Of a stretch of DNA of 64,000 bases, positions 19,682-29,082 are shown one piece after another. This DNA is from Petrimonas sp. (GTDB lineage Bacteria; Bacteroidota; Bacteroidia; Bacteroidales; Dysgonomonadaceae), in contig DUNG01000023.1 of NCBI GenBank assembly GCA_012839475.1, forward strand, positions 186,001 to 250,000, given 5' to 3'. The translations under genes were made by a program, and so were the position numbers. Each line of letters opens with the position of its first letter. The first letter of the stretch is position 1. The notes below the pieces were generated by a model that saw nothing but the letters and a program-made list of their open reading frames with translations, ran no database searches and was not told where the DNA came from.

Positions 19682-21652
19682 CTAATAAAAAATGGAATAG
19701 GCGCCATCGACGGTTACATCGTGTACCGCGACGCCTCGCTCGTTGCACTCTGCTTGTAGTTGACGGGCCGCGTAGCGAGGGATTGAGCTATCCAGGACAA
19801 TTACCTCAGGCAGGAACAGGCTAAGGAGGCGATCAACGTTGAAGTACCGGTATTCCGAAAGAATGAGGGTGTATAGCGGTAATGGTTCTTCGGCATGAAA
19901 CCGCTCTAACTCACCATTGGACAGCCTGAGAACACCCTTCGCGGGATGTGGCAGAAGCCCGTTTGTCGGGATCTCCACGTAGTGTCGCCTCTTTTTATAG
20001 AAAATGGCAATCTCGCTGCTTGAAGGCGCGTTAAAGACGACCAGTCGTGGTGGCTCACTGGTAATACGCTCGTGGATGCCAATGGCGAAGAAAAGCAGCA
20101 GGGAGCTTAGGGCGACCAACAGGGGACGGGAACGACGGCTCATGAGATGTTGCGCAAACAGGTAGATGAAAAAAAGGAGGAAGAAGAGCTGTGTGAGGGA
20201 AAGATGTTGGTCGGTCACCTGCGCGAAAGGGAGCGCCTCGGTGAACTGTACCACCCCCAACACGATGTTGATCAGTGTTTTTAATACCCATCGGAATAGC
20301 GCTTCCAACCATGAAAGCAGGGGCGACTGTAGGAACGAGAAGAGTGAAACGGCGACCAGGGGGACGGTTGCGTAGATAACGAGCGATATCAGCGGTACGA
20401 TCAATAGGTTCGCGATGAAGAAATAGGTGGGAAAAGAACCGAAAAAGTAAAGAACCAAGGGGAATACGCCTATTTGCGCGGATAGAGAGATGGTAGACAA
20501 GTCCCCAAAAAACTTGCTCACCCGGTTACGTGGGGTGTATAACTGGCGTAGCTTTGGTTGAAAAAAGAGAATCGCGAAGACTGCCATGAAGCTCATTAAG
20601 AAGCTGACGTCAAACAGGCTAAAAGGCTTGAACAGGAGGATGATAAAGGCGGCTGCGGCCAAGGTGTTATAGGTAAATCCGGAGCGCTTCAGGATCCGTC
20701 CCACGCAGTAGACGGTTAGCATGAATGAGGCCCGGGTGATGGGAGCCGACATCCCGGCGATCAGGGCATACGCCCATAGGGTGAGAATGACCAGGAGTTG
20801 TCGTACCACGAATGGCCGCCCCCGCTTGCCTAAAAACGAAAAGAGGAGGTTGATGACCGCGTAGATAATGCCGACGTGCAGCCCGCTGACAGCCAGCACG
20901 TGAGCGGTCCCGGAGGCTCGGAAGGCCTCTTGCAGGTCATCCGACAGGTAGGCTTTGTATCCTAAGGTGATTGCCGATATAAACGCCAGCGCATCTGGGT
21001 CGAGTTGAAAGGAGTGGTAAAATGTCAACACCTTAGCCCGACAGCGTTGTGACAGGATGGGTAGCGTAAGTCGTTGCCTCCCTGTTTTTTGCCAGTTCGA
21101 TGTCGGTACGTAGGCTGATCCGGCTACCCCCTTGATTTTCATGAAGCGTGGGTAGTTGAAGTCGTCCGGGTTGCCAAAGTTCTGGAAGGGTTGCAACCTA
21201 GCCCGGAACACCAGTTCTTCGCCAGGCATGAGCATTCGTGCCTGGTCACACTGCTGCAAGTAGAGGATGACCTTCTTATTCACGGGGTAATCGGTTTTCA
21301 CATGGCAGGCTATGGAGCGTGGCTTTGCTTCAGGGATGTCAACGAGTGTGCCGATATAATAGGCCTCATTACTTATGAAGTTGGGTTCTGCCCTCTTTTC
21401 ATGTTCTTGATATTGCAGGAGAGCTAAGGAGAAAAGGAAAAAAAAGACACCCGCCCCGAACAGCCAACGCAACGGGTACTGCCACTCACCCTTAAGGAAA
21501 AAAGAGACCAGCATAAGAAGTAGGCCAACGAGTGCCAGGAGGAGGATAACGCGTTGGATAACGGGGATATAGGCTGCCACCGCGATACCCGCGATAACAG
21601 GAAGAATAAGGCGTAAAAAAGGTGTCTTCCCAAATATGGTAAGTGTAGGCAT
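19682..21652 (-). CDS. ComEC/Rec2 family competence protein
   Basis: Multi-TM; AFRASGTAHVLAVSGLHVGIIYAVI; GMSAPITRASFML. Confidence 0.92.
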   Translation of the reverse strand: MPTLTIFGKTPFLRLILPVIAGIAVAAYIPVIQRVILLLALVGLLLMLVSFFLKGEWQYPLRWLFGAGVFFFLFSLALLQYQEHEKRAEPNFISNEAYYIGTLVDIPEAKPRSIACHVKTDYPVNKKVILYLQQCDQARMLMPGEELVFRARLQPFQNFGNPDDFNYPRFMKIKGVAGSAYVPTSNWQKTGRQRLTLPILSQRCRAKVLTFYHSFQLDPDALAFISAITLGYKAYLSDDLQEAFRASGTAHVLAVSGLHVGIIYAVINLLFSFLGKRGRPFVVRQLLVILTLWAYALIAGMSAPITRASFMLTVYCVGRILKRSGFTYNTLAAAAFIILLFKPFSLFDVSFLMSFMAVFAILFFQPKLRQLYTPRNRVSKFFGDLSTISLSAQIGVFPLVLYFFGSFPTYFFIANLLIVPLISLVIYATVPLVAVSLFSFLQSPLLSWLEALFRWVLKTLINIVLGVVQFTEALPFAQVTDQHLSLTQLFFLLFFIYLFAQHLMSRRSRPLLVALSSLLLFFAIGIHERITSEPPRLVVFNAPSSSEIAIFYKKRRHYVEIPTNGLLPHPAKGVLRLSNGELERFHAEEPLPLYTLILSEYRYFNVDRLLSLFLPEVIVLDSSIPRYAARQLQAECNERGVAVHDVTVDGAYSIFY

Positions 21653-21659
21653 TATCGTG

Positions 21660-22310
21660 TTACAACATCTTCAACGCTTGAATGGTCCTGATGGGGTCGT
21701 CTGCGTTGAAGACGTAACTGCCTGCGACCAGCGCGTCTGCCCCGGCTTCAACCAGTTTTTTTCCTGTTTCAAGATTGACACCACCGTCCACTTCGATGAG
21801 CGTAGAAAGATTTCGACGAACGATCATCTCCTTGAGGCGAGCCACTTTTTCCACGGAACTCTCGATGAACTGTTGTCCCCCAAATCCCGGGTTTACCGAC
21901 ATGAGCAACACCATGTCCAGTTCAGGGAGAATCTCTTCCAATACAGATAGGGGCGTGTGGGGGTTTAGCGTGACCGCTGGCCTCATCCCCCTCTCTCGAA
22001 TTTGCTGTACCACCCGATGTAGGTGCGAGCACGCCTCGTAATGTACGTTCATGAACGTGGAGCCGGTGGCCGCCACTTCATCGATGAACTTTTCCGGCTG
22101 CACGATCATCAGGTGGGTATCCAGGGGTTTTCGGGTAATCTTTTTGAGAAGGTCGGTCACAGCGAATCCGAACGAGATGTTGGGCACGAAAACACCATCC
22201 ATTATATCCAAATGAATCCAGTCTGCCTTGCTTCGGTTCAACATATCGATCTCTTTCTCGAGGTTTAAAAAGTCGGCCGCCAAGAGGGACGGTGCCACGA
22301 TGGTACTCAT
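21660..22310 (-). CDS. rpe: Ribulose-phosphate 3-epimerase
   Basis: APSLLAADFLNLEKEI, WIHLDIMDGVFVPNISFG, MSVNPGFGGQQFI. Confidence 0.96.
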   Translation of the reverse strand: MSTIVAPSLLAADFLNLEKEIDMLNRSKADWIHLDIMDGVFVPNISFGFAVTDLLKKITRKPLDTHLMIVQPEKFIDEVAATGSTFMNVHYEACSHLHRVVQQIRERGMRPAVTLNPHTPLSVLEEILPELDMVLLMSVNPGFGGQQFIESSVEKVARLKEMIVRRNLSTLIEVDGGVNLETGKKLVEAGADALVAGSYVFNADDPIRTIQALKML

Positions 22311-22579
22311 GCTTCGTTGTCGTTTGAATTCTTAAAACAGTAATGCCCGAACAGATGCGGTTATTCACTTTGCCGCCTATGCCCTGGGGAATTGTACCCA
22401 AAGGTATTAAAAATCTTTCTATACCGAAAATGAAAAATGATTTCTAAAGCGGGATATCCGTGCAACCGGTTAAATGAGTGCTCCTGGAAAATAATCGCAT
22501 CACCTGTCAATGCAGTTTTCGCTGGACTACATGACCTTTTTTTAGCCTTTGGATTAGTTAGAGGGAGGTGGTGAGTTGT

Positions 22580-22747
22580 CTAATTAATGATAAACGTTTT
22601 GTCGGGTAAGGGGAAGTCCCTTCTCGTGTAGTTACATCGGGCGAACTGCTTGATCACTTCCAACGTCATTTGCGTCGGTTTCGCTTTCAGCTGATTCGCG
22701 GGGTTGGGCATATGTCTGTTTTGGGGTTTAGGGTCGCTCATCTGCAT
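22580..22747 (-). CDS. Candidate small protein, 55 aa (below ORF-track cutoff)
   Basis: MQMSDPKPQNRHMPNPANQLKAKPTQMTLEVIKQFARCNYTRRDFPLPDKTFIIN*; protein-like composition in a 566-bp gap between divergent genes. Confidence 0.5.
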   Translation of the reverse strand: MQMSDPKPQNRHMPNPANQLKAKPTQMTLEVIKQFARCNYTRRDFPLPDKTFIIN

Positions 22748-22876
22748 GCGTTTTTGTAGATGTAAAACGGCGGAGAACTGGTTTTATTGCCATTGATGCA
22801 AAAAAAGGTGAAAAGTCGCGGTAACATGCTCAATTTGCCTATCTTCGCGTAGATTTAACGTTAAAAATTAAATGAT

Positions 22877-23989
22877 ATGAGAAAAGTGTTCAATTTGATC
22901 ATACTGGGCGTTTTGTTGATCTCCTGTCAGACTAACAGCCGGTATACAATTCAAGGTACCGTTGCCCATGAGGTGTACGAGGGCGCCAATGTTTTTATGC
23001 AAGTGATGACGGCCGATGCGATGGAGAACATCGATACGGCAATCGTGATTGATGGCTCTTTTACCTTCACTGGACAGGTAGATTCCGCGGTCTTGCGTTT
23101 TATCACATTAGATGAAACGGTACAAGCGAGGTTGGGAGCTAGGGTGCCAGTACTGCTCGAACCGGGAACCCTGACGATAGCGATTGATTCTGTCGTTACG
23201 GTAACTGGTTCCAAGGTGAACGAAGCCTACACCGTGTTAAGGGAAAAGCAGCGAGAAACCCATTATGCCCTTCTTAATATCACAACAAGTTACGCTCAAG
23301 CAAAACGGGACGGTACGCTAACCGAAGCCATGGAAGAGCAACTAACTAACGATTACGACCGTATTAACAGCGAATTGATAGAGTCAACCTTTGAATTCAC
23401 AAAGGATAACATGGGGAACGAGCTGGGAGGATACATGTTCATCACCTCTCATTCCATGTTCGAGCCAGATAGGCAGCAGGAGTTGCTTGACTTGGCCAAC
23501 GATGCGTTCAAAGCTCGCGAGGATGTGAGTCGCGTAATTAAGCGATTGGAAAATCTGGCAAATGTAGCTATCGGGAAATCGTTCGTAGATATCACCTCGA
23601 AGGATCCGAAAGGAAACGAGGTGTCGCTATCCGATTACGCGGGTAAGGGTAAGTACGTGCTGGTAGATTTCTGGGCAGCCTGGTGTGGACCTTGCCGTAA
23701 CGAGATGCCTAACGTTGTAGAGGCGTACAAGAAGTACAAGGAGAAGGGGCTGGAGATAGTCGGTGTATCCCTGGACCGTACCCACGAAGAGTGGACGAAG
23801 GGTATCAGCGAACTGGAGATGACCTGGCCGCAGATGTCCGACCTGAGCTTCTGGCAAAGCCCTGTGGTGGAAGCGTACGCTATCAGGGGGATTCCTCATA
23901 CCGTGCTTCTTGACCCGGATGGGGTGATTATCGCGAAAGACCTTAGGGGTGAGCAGTTGGAGGCGAAGTTGGCTGAACTGATGCCTTAA
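22877..23989 (+). CDS. TlpA-like thiol-disulfide oxidoreductase with DUF4369-like N-terminal domain
   Basis: Lipobox LLISCQTN; FWAAWCGPCRNEMPNV; GIPHTVLLDPDG. Confidence 0.9.
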   Translation: MRKVFNLIILGVLLISCQTNSRYTIQGTVAHEVYEGANVFMQVMTADAMENIDTAIVIDGSFTFTGQVDSAVLRFITLDETVQARLGARVPVLLEPGTLTIAIDSVVTVTGSKVNEAYTVLREKQRETHYALLNITTSYAQAKRDGTLTEAMEEQLTNDYDRINSELIESTFEFTKDNMGNELGGYMFITSHSMFEPDRQQELLDLANDAFKAREDVSRVIKRLENLANVAIGKSFVDITSKDPKGNEVSLSDYAGKGKYVLVDFWAAWCGPCRNEMPNVVEAYKKYKEKGLEIVGVSLDRTHEEWTKGISELEMTWPQMSDLSFWQSPVVEAYAIRGIPHTVLLDPDGVIIAKDLRGEQLEAKLAELMP

Positions 23990-24087
23990 TTGTTGCTTGA
24001 AAGTACATCAATTTCAAGTAGCCGGTACTACGTTTGAGGAGCGGTCGAGTCAACCGGTGGAAATTACTGTTGTGATGTTTTAAAACG

Positions 24088-25239
24088 ATGAACGTACGTA
24101 AAGAGTCCAATAAGAATAGACGATTAGAGCGAGTGAGCAGGAGGTCTCCCCGAGGAGGCCTCTTGCTGCTTTGTTGTCTCCTCCTCTCTTCGCTTCTTTT
24201 CACGGGAACGCTTTGGGCTCAAGAACGGCCGTTCACGGTGATTATCGATCCCGGTCACGGGGGCAAAGACCCGGGGGCGGTGGGCGCCACCTCTAAGGAG
24301 AAGGAGATCGTCTTGTCGGTGGCTCTTAAGCTGGGACGGATGATCGAGAAGGGGCATCCCGATGTGAAGGTGCTGTACACGCGCAACGAGGATCGCTTCG
24401 TGGAATTGAACAAGCGGGCCGAGATAGCCAATAAGGCGAAGGGCGACCTCTTTATCTCCATCCACTGTAACGCGGTGGACAGGCGACGCACCTCTCCCCG
24501 GGGAGTGGAGACGTTTGTCCTGGGGTTGCACCGTAGCAAGGACAACCTGGATGTGGCGAAAGCTGAGAACGCGGTCATCATGTACGAGGAGGACTACTCG
24601 GTGAAGTACGAGGGGTTTAATCCCAATGAGCCGGAATCGTACATCATCTTCGAGTTCATGGCCAACGAGTTTCTCGACCAGAGCGTGCGTTTTGCAACGA
24701 TGGTTCAGAATCAGCTGGTATCGAACTCTAAGCGGGAGAACAGGGACGTACGGCAAGCCGGTTTTTTGGTGCTAAGGGAGGTTGCTATGCCGAGCGTCCT
24801 CATCGAGCTGGGCTATATCAGTCATCGCCAGGAGGAGGGTTACCTGAAAAGCGAGAGCGGACAAACGTCGCTCGCGACCTCAATCTACAATGCTTTCCAC
24901 CAGTACAAGAGGGAGCACGACAAGAAGAGCCACGTCTTTGGTACTACGGGTAACAACACTTCTTCGCCAGCAGGGAGCGCCGCATCGAGCCAGGGTGTTG
25001 CTCCCGGTGTGAAGGAGTACCGGGTGCAGTTCTTGACCTCTTCCAGGGAATACGAGAGCGGAGCCTCCGTGTTCAAAGGGCTGCATCCGGTTAGTGTTTA
25101 CAAAGAGGGTGCAACCTATAAGTACACGTTCGGTAGCACCAGGAGCCATGAGGAGAGCCAAAGGACCCTCCGGGAGGTACGGAAAAAATTCAAGGATGCT
25201 TTTATCGTTGAATTTGTCGACGGGAAACGGGTGAAGTAG
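24088..25239 (+). CDS. N-acetylmuramoyl-L-alanine amidase (Amidase_3) with C-terminal SPOR-like region
   Basis: VIIDPGHGGKDPGAVG, FISIHCNAV, VLIELGYISH; C-terminal EYRVQFLTSSREYE... Confidence 0.92.
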   Translation: MNVRKESNKNRRLERVSRRSPRGGLLLLCCLLLSSLLFTGTLWAQERPFTVIIDPGHGGKDPGAVGATSKEKEIVLSVALKLGRMIEKGHPDVKVLYTRNEDRFVELNKRAEIANKAKGDLFISIHCNAVDRRRTSPRGVETFVLGLHRSKDNLDVAKAENAVIMYEEDYSVKYEGFNPNEPESYIIFEFMANEFLDQSVRFATMVQNQLVSNSKRENRDVRQAGFLVLREVAMPSVLIELGYISHRQEEGYLKSESGQTSLATSIYNAFHQYKREHDKKSHVFGTTGNNTSSPAGSAASSQGVAPGVKEYRVQFLTSSREYESGASVFKGLHPVSVYKEGATYKYTFGSTRSHEESQRTLREVRKKFKDAFIVEFVDGKRVK

Positions 25240-25791
25240 GGGGCATGGGAGGATATTTCTTCATGGGTAGAGCCGTGTATAGGGGGAAGTTTAGGGGCGC
25301 ACAAAATAGAATTATTCTAAATAGCGGTTTTCTCGTGATTCTCCTTGAAACGCATTGCGTAAGTGGCTTTAACAACAAGAAAACGGGTTGCGCCGTTTTT
25401 TTCAGGTCGTAAATAGTCGGCTTATATTCGCTTGTTAATCAGTTCTATCTGCAAATCGTGCATGGATTATGCGCTTGAAAATGAGCGCTGTGTCTCTATG
25501 CGGTTGATAGATAGGGTGATTTGGAAAATGGGAGGTCAATTAATGGCGGGTGCATTTTTTTTTCTCATTTTTTTTTTGAATATTTGTACTCCCGTTTTTG
25601 AAAAACATTCAAGAGAGAAGGTCAATGTGCAGGTGTTAAGTAAGGGGATTGAATAGAGCTTTCGCTCCCCGAACAAATAACCCAAATAAGTGCTACATGA
25701 GGCCCTCTCGTTTTCTTGAATAGCTAACTAAAATGAATGAGAGCAAAATAGAAGGGAATTAACCAGAAAGGAGCAAAAGATATAGGACTAC

Positions 25792-27195
25792 ATGAAAAAG
25801 AACTGTCAAGTTTTATGGAACAACTGTTTGGAGGTCATTCGGGACAATATCCCCGAGATGGCGTTCAACACGTGGTTTGCCCCCATTGTTCCATTAAAAT
25901 ACAAGGACCGCGTATTAACCATACAGGTTCCCAGTCAGTTCTTCTACGAGTACCTGGAAGATAAATACCTCGATTTAATTCAACAGACGCTTTACCGGGA
26001 GATCGGTCAAGGGACCATCTTGAACTACCGCATCCTGGTGGAGACCGAAAGCAATACCGCCGTGGAGATGCGTGGCGAGGTTAAGCCCTATACCCCGCAT
26101 GATAAGAGGGGCGAAAAGAAACCCCCGGTCAAGGTGCCCAGTCCCTTCGATCGCGTAGAGCCTGCCCAGTTCGATTCGCAGATTAACTCGAAATATACCT
26201 TCACCAACTTTTTCGAGGGTTCGAGCAACCGGTTGGCTCGCACTGCCGCCGAGGCGGTGTCGATGAGCCCGGCAAAGACAGCGTTCAACCCCCTGTTCAT
26301 TCATGGTCCCTCGGGTGTGGGCAAGACCCATCTCTGTCACGCCATCGGCTCGGGTGTCCTGGATCGTTACCCCGATAAGAAGGTGCTCTACCTGTCGGCC
26401 CACCTCTTTAAGGTGCAGTACACCGATGCGCGGCGTTTCAACACCATCAACGACTTCATCAACTTCTATCAGAGTATCGACGTGCTGATTATCGATGACA
26501 TTCAGGAGCTGTCGGGACTGGAGAAGACGCAGAACACCTTTTTCCATATCTTCAACCACCTGCATCAGAACAACAAGCAGTTGGTGATGACTTCCGACTG
26601 CGCCCCTATGGATATGCAAGGGGTGGAAGAGCGCTTGCTTACCCGTTTTCGCTGGGGATTGAGTACCATGCTGGAGCGGCCGGACAAGGAGCTTCGCAAG
26701 AAGATATTGCAAAACAAGGTGTTGTCCGATGGTCTCACTATCCCGGATAACGTGATCGATTACATCGCGGAAAACGTGACCGAAAACGTGCGTGATCTCG
26801 AGGGAATTATCGTCTCGCTGATGGCTCACTCCATCATCAATAATCGGGATATTGACATGAGTCTCGCGCGTAGGGTGATGGAGCAGAGTATCCGGTTTGA
26901 ACAGAAGCGGGTGACGGTTGAAAAGATACAGGATACCGTATCGGAGTACTACAACGTGAAGAAGGAGCTCATACAGTCGCCCTCCCGTAAACGGGAGATC
27001 GTGCAGGCACGGCAGGTAATCATGTATTTCATCAAGAAGCATACGGAGCTCTCCCTTTCGCAAATTGGGTCGCGGGTAGGCAACCGCAACCACGCCACGG
27101 TGTTGCACGCTTGCAATACTGTCAAGAACTACCTGGATGTCGACAAGGGTTTCCGGTCCAATCTCGAAGAGATTGAGCGGCTAATTACCTCTTAA
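25792..27195 (+). CDS. dnaA: Chromosomal replication initiator protein DnaA
   Basis: FIHGPSGVGKTHLCHAIG; LIIDDIQELSG; GNRNHATVLHACNTVKN. Confidence 0.97.
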   Translation: MKKNCQVLWNNCLEVIRDNIPEMAFNTWFAPIVPLKYKDRVLTIQVPSQFFYEYLEDKYLDLIQQTLYREIGQGTILNYRILVETESNTAVEMRGEVKPYTPHDKRGEKKPPVKVPSPFDRVEPAQFDSQINSKYTFTNFFEGSSNRLARTAAEAVSMSPAKTAFNPLFIHGPSGVGKTHLCHAIGSGVLDRYPDKKVLYLSAHLFKVQYTDARRFNTINDFINFYQSIDVLIIDDIQELSGLEKTQNTFFHIFNHLHQNNKQLVMTSDCAPMDMQGVEERLLTRFRWGLSTMLERPDKELRKKILQNKVLSDGLTIPDNVIDYIAENVTENVRDLEGIIVSLMAHSIINNRDIDMSLARRVMEQSIRFEQKRVTVEKIQDTVSEYYNVKKELIQSPSRKREIVQARQVIMYFIKKHTELSLSQIGSRVGNRNHATVLHACNTVKNYLDVDKGFRSNLEEIERLITS

Positions 27196-27338
27196 GCGTT
27201 TCACTGCCTCGCCATTTTGATGTCTGATTCTCGCACAGCTTCACTGTTGGGTCACTTAACTCTTTGCTTGACCGCGTTACCTTTTGCCATCGTAGTGATT
27301 CCCTCTTTTGAACCCTTGAACGGTTTTGTGTTTCTCTC

Positions 27339-27378
27339 TTTTGTTCTTTTGTTCTTTTGTTCTTTTGTTCTTTTGTTC
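27339..27378. repeat. Octanucleotide simple repeat, 5 x TTTTGTTC
   Basis: Five exact consecutive 8-bp units read directly in the dnaA-rnhB gap. Confidence 0.95.
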
Positions 27379-27471
27379 CTTTATGCTCTTAACGTTTAGC
27401 CCCTTGAATGTTGTCTCCTCTAAACGGTACTTGATGCTCACTTTCCGTTATTGACGGTTTTAATGAACTAA

Positions 27472-28089
27472 ATGAAACAGTTGCTCACACCTTTATTGAA
27501 CAGCATGATTCCCGGCCGTATCGAAGCCGGGTGCGATGAGGCGGGTCGTGGCTGTTTGGCGGGTCCCGTGTTTGCCGCGGCGGTGATCCTGCCGGAAGGG
27601 TTCCAATGCGAGGGGTTGACGGACTCCAAGCAGCTCACGGAGGGGCAGCGGCGTGCATTGCGGCCCGTTATTGAGGAAGAGGCGGTCTGTTATGCGGTGG
27701 GGAGCTGTAGTCCTGGGGAGATCGATGCGATGAATATCTTGTGGGCATCGGTGGAGGCGATGCATCGGGCGCTGGGTAGTCTGACCGTGATGCCGGAGCA
27801 TATTTTGGTGGATGGCAACCGGTTTCGCCCCTTCCGGGACATTCCGCATAGCTGCATGGTCAAAGGGGACGCTCATCTCCTCTCGATCGCGGCGGCCTCG
27901 GTGTTGGCAAAGACCTACCGGGATGAGTACATGGAGAAACTGCACGAGCAATTTCCCGTTTATGGATGGAAACGTAACAAAGGGTACCCCACCCGTGAAC
28001 ACCGCGAGGCTATTATGCGACATGGGGTAACCGTTCATCACCGGAAGTCGTTCCAATTGATGGATAAGCAATTAGAAATCGAATGGTAA
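27472..28089 (+). CDS. rnhB: Ribonuclease HII
   Basis: [44 protein letters not shown]. Confidence 0.96.
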   Translation: MKQLLTPLLNSMIPGRIEAGCDEAGRGCLAGPVFAAAVILPEGFQCEGLTDSKQLTEGQRRALRPVIEEEAVCYAVGSCSPGEIDAMNILWASVEAMHRALGSLTVMPEHILVDGNRFRPFRDIPHSCMVKGDAHLLSIAAASVLAKTYRDEYMEKLHEQFPVYGWKRNKGYPTREHREAIMRHGVTVHHRKSFQLMDKQLEIEW

Positions 28090-28225
28090 TCGCGAGCTCA
28101 CTACGATGAATTACTGGTTGTAGTAAACTACTGTTGCGCACAAAACTACAGGTTATCAGAGGGTCTAAAGGTATACAAGAACCGAGCGGTAGATAGGGAA
28201 TCGAATGTTGTGTAATTCTAAAACC

Positions 28226-28903
28226 TTATTCAACCCGGATAAACCGCCGCCGCTTCCGGTCGTAATTGTAAATCTCTCCCTCTTCGATGTTGTAATACCA
28301 GCCCATCACGTTTAACTTTCCTTCCCTTACCCGTTTCCGGATATAGGGGTATTTCATCAAGTGCCTGAGCTGCTCTACCACGTTCATCTTTTCGGTGTAC
28401 TCGCTGCGCTCTTCAAGGGTAATCTTCTTTTTGGCGATTTTTTCCTCCACGATTTTTTTCACCGGTTCTGCCAGTTGAAGCCAAATTTTGGTGTGCGGGA
28501 GGTGTTTTAGTTCCTCCTCCTGGTACAGGGCTGCACAGCCCCCGCAGTTGGAGTGACCGCAAACCACGATGTTATCGACATTCAGTTGCAGAACCGCGTA
28601 CTCTATCACCGCGGAGGTGGCCAGGAAGGTCTCGGACTTTTTCAGGTAGTGGGGGACAAAGTTGCCTATATTCCTCACTACGAACAGTTCACCGGGGATG
28701 GTTTGGGTAACCACGTTGGGTATAACGCGCGAATCGGAACACCCGATGAAGAGGGTGTGCGGGTTCTGTTGATGCGCCAATGCCTCGAAAAACTCCTGGC
28801 GGGGAATGAGCTCGTTCGCTTTAAAATTCCGAATTCCTTCGAACAGATGGGCGTAATCGATAGATTCGGGAATGTTTTTTTCGTTTTTTGAAGATGATGA
28901 CAT
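28226..28903 (-). CDS. Beta-carbonic anhydrase
   Basis: IGCSDSRVIPN, VCGHSNCGGCAAL. Confidence 0.93.
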   Translation of the reverse strand: MSSSSKNEKNIPESIDYAHLFEGIRNFKANELIPRQEFFEALAHQQNPHTLFIGCSDSRVIPNVVTQTIPGELFVVRNIGNFVPHYLKKSETFLATSAVIEYAVLQLNVDNIVVCGHSNCGGCAALYQEEELKHLPHTKIWLQLAEPVKKIVEEKIAKKKITLEERSEYTEKMNVVEQLRHLMKYPYIRKRVREGKLNVMGWYYNIEEGEIYNYDRKRRRFIRVE

Positions 28904-29082
28904 GGGCTCTGTTGTTTAAGTGATCAAAATTGAAACAGATGAAACGCTATTTCGGTTCTTGAAAATGGGGGAAAAAACGTGTTTTTTCTTCTCCACAGGC
29001 TTTTTTAGCCGTTTTGTTCGGCGTTTTTTGGGGCTTTCTTACAGCTTTTGCGAAAATTGTTTGCGTGCCTTTTACCCACCTA

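Noticed and set aside
25240-25791. Possible oriC upstream of dnaA
   Set aside because: The region is AT-rich with T-runs, but I found no convincing cluster of TTATCCACA-type DnaA boxes; GC-skew computation would be needed.
25975-27108. 377-aa minus-strand ORF antisense to dnaA
   Set aside because: Shadow ORF from codon bias of the well-supported dnaA gene.
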